A stretch of DNA of 8,961 nucleotides from Candidatus Scatomorpha stercorigallinarum (GTDB taxonomy: Bacteria; Bacillota_A; Clostridia; Oscillospirales; Oscillospiraceae). Made by a program: the position numbers and the translations under genes. The notes beneath the pieces are model-generated. The model searched no databases, had not been told where the DNA came from, and saw only the letters and a list, made by a program, of their open reading frames with translations. The number at the start of each line of letters is the position of its first letter. The stretch's first letter is position 1. Location: the NCBI GenBank assembly GCA_018713375.1, contig DVOV01000051.1, positions 1 to 8,961 of the forward strand, written 5' to 3'. Positions 5,398 to 8,961 of the stretch are shown piece after piece.

Positions 5398-6084
5398 TCA
5401 CCCGATGGCCGCCCTCAGCTGCGGCAGCGAGTACTCGAACATCCTCCGGTGTCCCGCCGGGCTCGGGTGGATGCCGTCGCGGCTGAAAAGCCCCGTGAAA
5501 TCGCGCGCGGAGAGGAAGGCGCTGCGCACGTCGATGAAGGGGATGTCGCGCCGCGCCGCCGCCTTTATCACCTCGAGGTTGTACATCTCGTTCCAGTGCT
5601 CGATGCTGTCCGTGGTGCCGAGGAAGCGCATCAGCGCCGCACCGTCCAGCTTGCGGGAAAACCACTCGAAATAGCGCCTTCCCCAGACGGGGATGAGGCT
5701 TATCACCACCGGGCGGCTGCCCAGGGCGATGATGCGGTCGAGCACCGCGTTGTAGCACTCGCGGAAGCGCTTGACGGGCGTGTTGCAGTCGTGGGGCTCC
5801 TCCGGCGTGCCCGCCACGGCGGCCCAGTCGAAATCCGAATCGTTCCCGCCCAGCATCACCAGCGTGTGCGGGCACTGGGCGATGTCGGATTCAAAACGGC
5901 CCAGCTTGCGCAGCGCGGCCTCGCTCGTGAGGCCGAATTTGGAGTGGTTGCGCATCTCCGTGCTCAGCGCGCCGCCAAGCAGGTTCACAAACGAATCCTT
6001 GCAGCGCACATAGCGCGCGCTGTCCTCCAAATATACGACGCCGCCGGTGATGGAGTCGCCGACGATGCAGATGGGCTCAGACAT
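5398..6084 (-). CDS. SGNH/GDSL-family hydrolase
   Basis: The 228-aa protein has the block pattern of SGNH hydrolases: GDSIT (9-13, nucleophile Ser11), a glycine in KFGLTS (block II, Gly51), GGND (79-82, Asn81) and DGIHPS (203-208, with Asp203 and His206 completing the triad). These enzymes cleave ester bonds, for example in acyl or O-acetyl groups on sugars, lipids or wall polymers; the substrate here is unknown. There is no signal peptide (MSEPICIVGDS runs straight into the first strand), so it should act in the cytoplasm. The ATG follows GAGGAGGG at about 6 nt. It lies 92 bp downstream of the histidine kinase gene on the same strand but has its own exact-consensus promoter, so it need not be part of the two-component operon. 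Confidence 0.93.
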   Translation of the reverse strand: MSEPICIVGDSITGGVVYLEDSARYVRCKDSFVNLLGGALSTEMRNHSKFGLTSEAALRKLGRFESDIAQCPHTLVMLGGNDSDFDWAAVAGTPEEPHDCNTPVKRFRECYNAVLDRIIALGSRPVVISLIPVWGRRYFEWFSRKLDGAALMRFLGTTDSIEHWNEMYNLEVIKAAARRDIPFIDVRSAFLSARDFTGLFSRDGIHPSPAGHRRMFEYSLPQLRAAIG

Positions 6085-6116
6085 GTCCGTCCCTCCTCAT
6101 CAGAGTTTCTGAACAG

Positions 6117-6145
6117 ATTATAACGCCTGTGTCGTCCCATGTCAA
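6117..6145 (-). promoter_or_regulatory. Exact-consensus sigma-A promoter of the SGNH hydrolase gene
   Basis: On the minus strand TTGACA (6145-6140) and TATAAT (6122-6117) are separated by exactly 17 bp, twelve of twelve consensus bases. The transcript would start near 6110, about 25 nt before the start codon, just leaving room for the GAGGAGGG ribosome binding site. No operator-like repeat was seen next to it. Confidence 0.92.
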
Positions 6146-6176
6146 TATCAAAGAAACAATAATTTTAATAGAATCT

Positions 6177-7523
6177 TTAGTTTCCGGCTTCCATGCGGTA
6201 AGTGAATGTGCTCCCCTTCCCCGGCGCGCTCTTTACGGAGATGCTCCCGCCGTGCGCTTCGGCGATCTGTTTCACCATGGAAAGGCCGAGGCCGCTGCCG
6301 CGGTCCGCGCCGCGGGAGGCGTCCGCCTGCCAGAAGCGGTCGTAGATGTGTGGCAGGTCCTTTTTGGCGATGCCGATGCCGTCGTCGGCCACGGCCAGGG
6401 CCAGAGCGTCGCCCTCGCGGCGCAGGGAGACGGTGACATGCCCGCCCTCGGGCGTGTATTTGATGGCGTTCTCCACCAGGTTCTGCACCAGGCGGGTCAT
6501 CAGCCCCACGTCGATGTTGGCGTAGACGCCGCCATCTATCTCCTTTTTCAGCTCCACGGCCTTGCCGGCGGCCATGGCCGTCTCGTCCGTGACAATCTCC
6601 GCTAGCTCGGAGAGGTTGGCGCGCTCGAAGGCCGCCTGGTGCGTCCCCTGGTCCATGCGCGTGATGCTCAGCAGCTTTGTTATCAGCTCCGACATGCGCT
6701 TCGCCTGCCGCTCGATCACCTCGATCGACTCGGCGTAGTCCTCCGCGCTTTTGGCGTTCTGCTTCGCGTACTCGCACTCGGCGAGGATGACGGCCGTCGG
6801 CGTGCGCAGCTCGTGCGAGGCGTCGGAGGCAAAGCGCTTTTCGCTGTTGAAGGACTGCTCAAGGCGGTCGAACATGCGGTCGAAGGTGGCGGCCAGCTTG
6901 TGTATCTCGTCGCGCCCGCGGCGCAGCCCGATGCGGGCCGTGAGGTCCTCGCCGTCTGATATGGCGTCCACGGTGTCCGTTATCTGCCGCACGGGCAGGA
7001 AGGCCCGGCGGGCGATCAGCCAGCCCACCACGGCCGTTATCAGCACCAGGACGGGCAGCAGTATCAGCGCGAGGATGGTTATCACGCGGGCGGCGGAAAA
7101 GTCGTTGTCCGCGCTGGTCACGCCCCGCAGCCAGACGCCGCCGTGGTCGTCGGGCACGAAGAGATCATAGACCAGGAACGGGTCGCCCTCCACGCTCACC
7201 TGGCGTATCTCCCCGTTGTGGAACTCGCCGGAGCCCTCAAAATCGGCCGCCCCCGCGCCGGCCAGCAGTTCGCCCGCCGGGCTGTAGACCTGGATGTAGA
7301 CATTGTGGCGGTAAAAGTCAAGGTCGTCGAGCTCGAGATAGCCGTCGTCGTACTCCACGTCGTCGATCTCGTCGTGGACGGCATCCAGCAGCGTGCCCTC
7401 CGCGCTGTCGGACATCACGCCGCGCCCGGCGATGAGGATGGTGCCCATCACCAGGCAGACGACGAGCAGCATCATCAGCGTGAAGTAGATGGTGACGCGG
7501 GCCTTGATGGAGATGAACCTCAT
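6177..7523 (-). CDS. Two-component sensor histidine kinase
   Basis: The 448-aa membrane kinase has two transmembrane helices (about 10-33 and 147-171) around an extracytoplasmic sensor of about 113 residues. HAMP follows at about 172-225. The dimerisation domain carries SHELRTP (236-242) with phospho-acceptor His237. The ATPase domain has the N-box NLVENAIKYT (348-357), the G1 box DDGIGI (380-385), the F-box YDRFWQAD (394-401) and the G2 box GSGLGLSMV (409-417), so it looks active. The sensor domain starts with an acidic stretch (residues 51-69, DEIDDVEYDDGYLELDDLD) that could bind cations or cationic peptides, as the acidic patch of PhoQ does; this is inference. The start ATG overlaps the stop of the response regulator by four bases (ATGA), so the two are translationally coupled. 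No terminator is visible after the gene. Confidence 0.96.
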   Translation of the reverse strand: MRFISIKARVTIYFTLMMLLVVCLVMGTILIAGRGVMSDSAEGTLLDAVHDEIDDVEYDDGYLELDDLDFYRHNVYIQVYSPAGELLAGAGAADFEGSGEFHNGEIRQVSVEGDPFLVYDLFVPDDHGGVWLRGVTSADNDFSAARVITILALILLPVLVLITAVVGWLIARRAFLPVRQITDTVDAISDGEDLTARIGLRRGRDEIHKLAATFDRMFDRLEQSFNSEKRFASDASHELRTPTAVILAECEYAKQNAKSAEDYAESIEVIERQAKRMSELITKLLSITRMDQGTHQAAFERANLSELAEIVTDETAMAAGKAVELKKEIDGGVYANIDVGLMTRLVQNLVENAIKYTPEGGHVTVSLRREGDALALAVADDGIGIAKKDLPHIYDRFWQADASRGADRGSGLGLSMVKQIAEAHGGSISVKSAPGKGSTFTYRMEAGN

Positions 7524-8194
7524 GGCTCGTCCCTCAACACCCAGCCCACGCCGCGCACGGTGTGGATGAGCTTTTTGTCAAAGTCGGCGTCAATCTTGCG
7601 CCGCAGGTAGCTGACGTACACGTCCACCACGTTCGTGCCGCCCTCCCAGTCGTAGTTCCAGACGTTGTTCTCGATGCTCTCGCGGGAGAGCACCGCGCCC
7701 TTGTTGCGTATCAGGTATTCGAGCACGGCGAATTCGCGCGCGGAGAGCTCGATGGCGCGCCCGGCGCGCTGCACGCTGTGCTTCGCCGCGTCCAGCACCA
7801 GGTCGCCGCAGGTGAACACGTTGGTGCTGCTGCCGGCCGCGCGGCGGGTCATGGCGCGGATGCGCGCGAGCAGCTCGTCGAAGGCGAAGGGCTTCACCAG
7901 ATAGTCGTTCGCGCCCAGATCCAGCCCCTCCACGCGGTCGCCGACGGCGTCCCGCGCCGTGAGGAACAGCACGGGCGTGTCATCCCCCTGCGCGCGCAGC
8001 CGGCGGACGGCGGAAAAGCCGTCCAGCACGGGCATCATCACGTCGAAGATGGCGGCGTCATAGTCCGCCGCGGCCATATAGTCCAGCGCCTCCGCGCCGT
8101 TATAGCAGGCGTCCACGCTGTAGCCCGCCGCCGCCAGGCGCTTGGCGATGATGCGGTTAAGGTCCCGCTCATCCTCCACGACAAGGATCCTCAT
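7520..8194 (-). CDS. OmpR-family response regulator
   Basis: The 224-aa transcription factor is the partner of the overlapping kinase. The receiver domain (1-118) has the acidic pair Glu7/Asp8, phospho-acceptor Asp51 in FDVMMP, Thr79 in LTA and Lys101 in KPF, all intact. The winged-helix DNA-binding domain (about 128-222) shows LSAREFAVLEYL (150-161), SRESIENNVW (170-179), the recognition segment NVVDVYVSYLRRKI (188-201) and the closing wing IHTVRGVGWVL (210-220). Length and layout are those of CusR/PhoP-like regulators. The ATG has an AGGGAG site at about 9-10 nt. It is transcribed divergently from a PepSY membrane protein. The intergenic region has TTAA-type direct repeats on both sides that suit binding of this type of regulator, suggesting autoregulation and control of the PepSY gene. 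Confidence 0.96.
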   Translation of the reverse strand: MRILVVEDERDLNRIIAKRLAAAGYSVDACYNGAEALDYMAAADYDAAIFDVMMPVLDGFSAVRRLRAQGDDTPVLFLTARDAVGDRVEGLDLGANDYLVKPFAFDELLARIRAMTRRAAGSSTNVFTCGDLVLDAAKHSVQRAGRAIELSAREFAVLEYLIRNKGAVLSRESIENNVWNYDWEGGTNVVDVYVSYLRRKIDADFDKKLIHTVRGVGWVLRDEP

Positions 8195-8231
8195 GCAATC
8201 ACGCTCCCTTGCGATAAGTTTCTCACCGTTT

Positions 8232-8248
8232 CCTTAAGACAGTATTAA
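8232..8248 (-). promoter_or_regulatory. Possible response-regulator box near the regulator's own start site
   Basis: The minus strand reads TTAATA-CTGTC-TTAAGG, two TTAA half-sites with 11-bp period, the arrangement used by PhoP/OmpR-type regulators (TTAACA-N5-TTAACA in Bacillus PhoP). It lies just downstream of the -10 element, where bound protein would repress. The match is by pattern only. Confidence 0.35.
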
Positions 8249-8277
8249 ATATAGCACGCCTGCGGCGCCGCGCACAA
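8248..8277 (-). promoter_or_regulatory. Candidate promoter of the response regulator-kinase operon
   Basis: On the minus strand TTGTGC (8277-8272) and TATATT (8253-8248) are 18 bp apart, and a TGC precedes the -10 as in extended -10 promoters. The spacer contains the palindrome GCGGCGCCGC (8262-8271). The start site would lie near 8241, within the TTAA repeat box. Confidence 0.55.
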
Positions 8278-8292
8278 AATTTTTTCTGCGTT

Positions 8293-8325
8293 TTAACATT
8301 CCTCTAATCATCGCCGTGCTAATAT
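8293..8325 (+). promoter_or_regulatory. Activator-type promoter and possible regulator box for the PepSY gene
   Basis: TTAACA (8293-8298), a TTCCT spacer and CTAATC (8304-8309) form two related half-sites with 11-bp period, placed where a -35 element would be. The -10 TAATAT (8320-8325) is good, but the hexamer 17 bp upstream (CATTCC) is a poor -35. This is the usual look of a promoter that needs an OmpR-type activator. The start site would be near 8332, downstream of the ATG at 8324, which supports the later start codon of the PepSY gene. Confidence 0.4.
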
Positions 8326-8356
8326 GGAGCCGTCAACAAGTTCAAGGAGGATCTGT

Positions 8357-8674
8357 ATGAAAAAGTTCAGCGCCAAAAAGGCAATTATCATCGCCGTTAT
8401 CATCGTAGTGGTCATCGCCGCCGCCATCTGCATCTGGTATTTCGGCTTCTACACCGCGGGTACCATCGGCGGCAGCGCCGCCAAAGCCGCCGCGCTCAAC
8501 GACGCGGGCCTCACCGCCGCGCAGGTCACGGGCCTGGAGAGCGACTTTGAGAACGAGGACGGTTTCAAGTACTACGAGGTCAGCTTCATCTATAACGCCA
8601 TGGAGTACGAGTACGCCATCGACGCCGCCAGCGGCCAGGTGCTGCACATGAAGAGCGAGTCCGTATTCGACTGA
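8357..8674 (+). CDS. Small membrane-anchored PepSY domain protein
   Basis: The 105-aa protein has a short basic N-terminus (MKKFSAKK), one transmembrane helix at about 9-31 and an extracytoplasmic PepSY domain at about 42-105. The domain shows the typical order: helix AKAAALNDAGLTAAQV, then strand KYYEVSFIYNAMEYEYAIDAASGQVL with the hallmark D-x-x-S/T-G-x-V/I-L near the end. PepSY domains are found in peptidase propeptides and in small envelope proteins next to two-component systems, where they may bind or inhibit proteases or modulate sensing. The ATG at 8357 has AGGAGG at 5-6 nt. An in-frame ATG at 8324 overlaps the likely -10 element and has no ribosome binding site, so it is rejected. It is divergent from the response regulator and probably part of its regulon. 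Confidence 0.9.
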   Translation: MKKFSAKKAIIIAVIIVVVIAAAICIWYFGFYTAGTIGGSAAKAAALNDAGLTAAQVTGLESDFENEDGFKYYEVSFIYNAMEYEYAIDAASGQVLHMKSESVFD

Positions 8675-8680
8675 CCAAAC

Positions 8681-8961
8681 TGCGCCAAGCTGCGCTTGGA
8701 TGCAGATGCGCTGCGCGCCGCGCTGACGAGAGGCCCCCGCAAGGGGGCCAGTGCCACCCCATTTCTTTGGTCTTGCCCAAAGAAACGGGAGTTGCACCCC
8801 AAAGAAAAACGCCCAGGCTGCGCCTGGAGGCAGATGCGCTTCGCGCCTCACTAACGGAGGCTATCCGTTGGTGAGGCGCGCTTCTTTGCATCCAAGCGCA
8901 GCTTGGCCGACCGTGCGTTGCTCCCTGCGGTCGCGGCACTAACGGGTAGTTGACCGACCGC
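8681..8961. repeat. Palindrome-rich intergenic repeat mosaic
   Basis: No credible gene is present in this stretch, which runs off the window. A 21-bp unit at 8684-8704 recurs inverted at 8887-8907. A 46-bp unit at 8685-8730 recurs as a diverged direct copy at 8813-8858 (37 of 46 positions equal). CACTAACGG occurs at 8849-8857 and 8937-8945. Hairpins lie at 8732-8749 (GGCCCCC-GCAA-GGGGGCC), 8762-8785 (TTTCTTTGG / CCAAAGAAA), 8813-8827, 8842-8880 (17-bp stem with one G-T pair, loop GGCTA) and 8908-8933 (CGACCG / CGGTCG). Short open frames here are by-products of the repeats. This matches the general nature of dispersed REP/BIME-like or MITE-like elements, but the family is not identified. Confidence 0.8.
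8732..8749 (+). terminator. Possible terminator hairpin after the PepSY gene
   Basis: GGCCCCC-GCAA-GGGGGCC is a perfect 7-bp stem with a stable GNRA loop, 57 bp after the PepSY stop. No T-run follows (AGTGCCACCCC), so it may only stabilise the transcript end or belong to the repeat mosaic. Confidence 0.35.

Noticed and set aside
8324..8356. Earlier ATG for the PepSY gene
   Set aside because: It overlaps the probable -10 element and has no ribosome binding site. AGGAGG sits correctly before 8357.
8342..8942. Open frames on both strands in the right-edge region
   Set aside because: Their translations repeat themselves (for example SARSASASRRSL-like segments) because they read through the nucleotide repeats. 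No domain or start signal supports them.
8681..8961. CRISPR array
   Set aside because: Repeats are diverged and inverted, spacing is irregular and there are no unique spacers of constant length.

Overview
The window looks like chromosomal DNA from a GC-rich member of the Clostridia, most likely an Oscillospiraceae-type gut Firmicute. The clues are GGAGG-type ribosome binding sites, near-consensus sigma-A promoters (TTGACA-17-TATAAT and TTGACA-17-TACAAT), a DUF1292 protein, a class A penicillin-binding protein with an acidic Pro/Ser/Glu tail, an SH3-NlpC/P60 hydrolase, and a PepSY protein divergent from an OmpR-type two-component system. This assignment is inference from gene content, since no rRNA or other marker gene is present.

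Left part (1-1004, minus strand): at the left edge is a highly structured, non-coding stretch that is probably the 3' part of a small RNA or RNA leader read on the minus strand. It ends in a GAAA-capped hairpin cut by the window edge. Upstream of it on the same strand are a very acidic DUF1292 protein with its own good promoter, and a small membrane-anchored protein resembling short BofC C-terminal-like proteins. A 190-bp divergent intergenic region separates these from the plus-strand genes.

Middle part (1195-5313, plus strand): a complete bifunctional class A PBP (glycosyltransferase 51 plus transpeptidase) is followed by a 14-bp stem-loop. A very strong promoter then leads into a two-gene unit: a 95-aa conserved protein of unknown function, and a secreted peptidoglycan hydrolase with two SH3 domains and an NlpC/P60 domain. 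The unit ends in a classical UUCG terminator. A GNAT acetyltransferase resembling polyamine acetyltransferases follows, and ends at a perfect 36-bp palindrome shared with a convergent gene.

Right part (5398-8674): on the minus strand lie a response regulator and sensor kinase (ATGA overlap) and, further downstream, an SGNH/GDSL hydrolase driven by an exact-consensus promoter. Divergent from the regulator is a small membrane-anchored PepSY protein. The shared intergenic region carries TTAA-type direct repeats with 11-bp spacing on both sides, which look like operator boxes for the regulator.

Right edge (8681-8961): no credible gene. It is a dense mosaic of palindromes, inverted repeats and diverged direct repeats with a compensatory base change in one hairpin stem, as expected for a dispersed intergenic repetitive element.

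Taken together, much of the window concerns the cell envelope: peptidoglycan synthesis, peptidoglycan hydrolysis and envelope signalling. I see no CRISPR array, transposase, phage gene or defence system. The least explained items are the left-edge RNA, the 95-aa protein with its promoter-proximal palindrome, the two-sided TTAA boxes, and the right-edge repeat mosaic.
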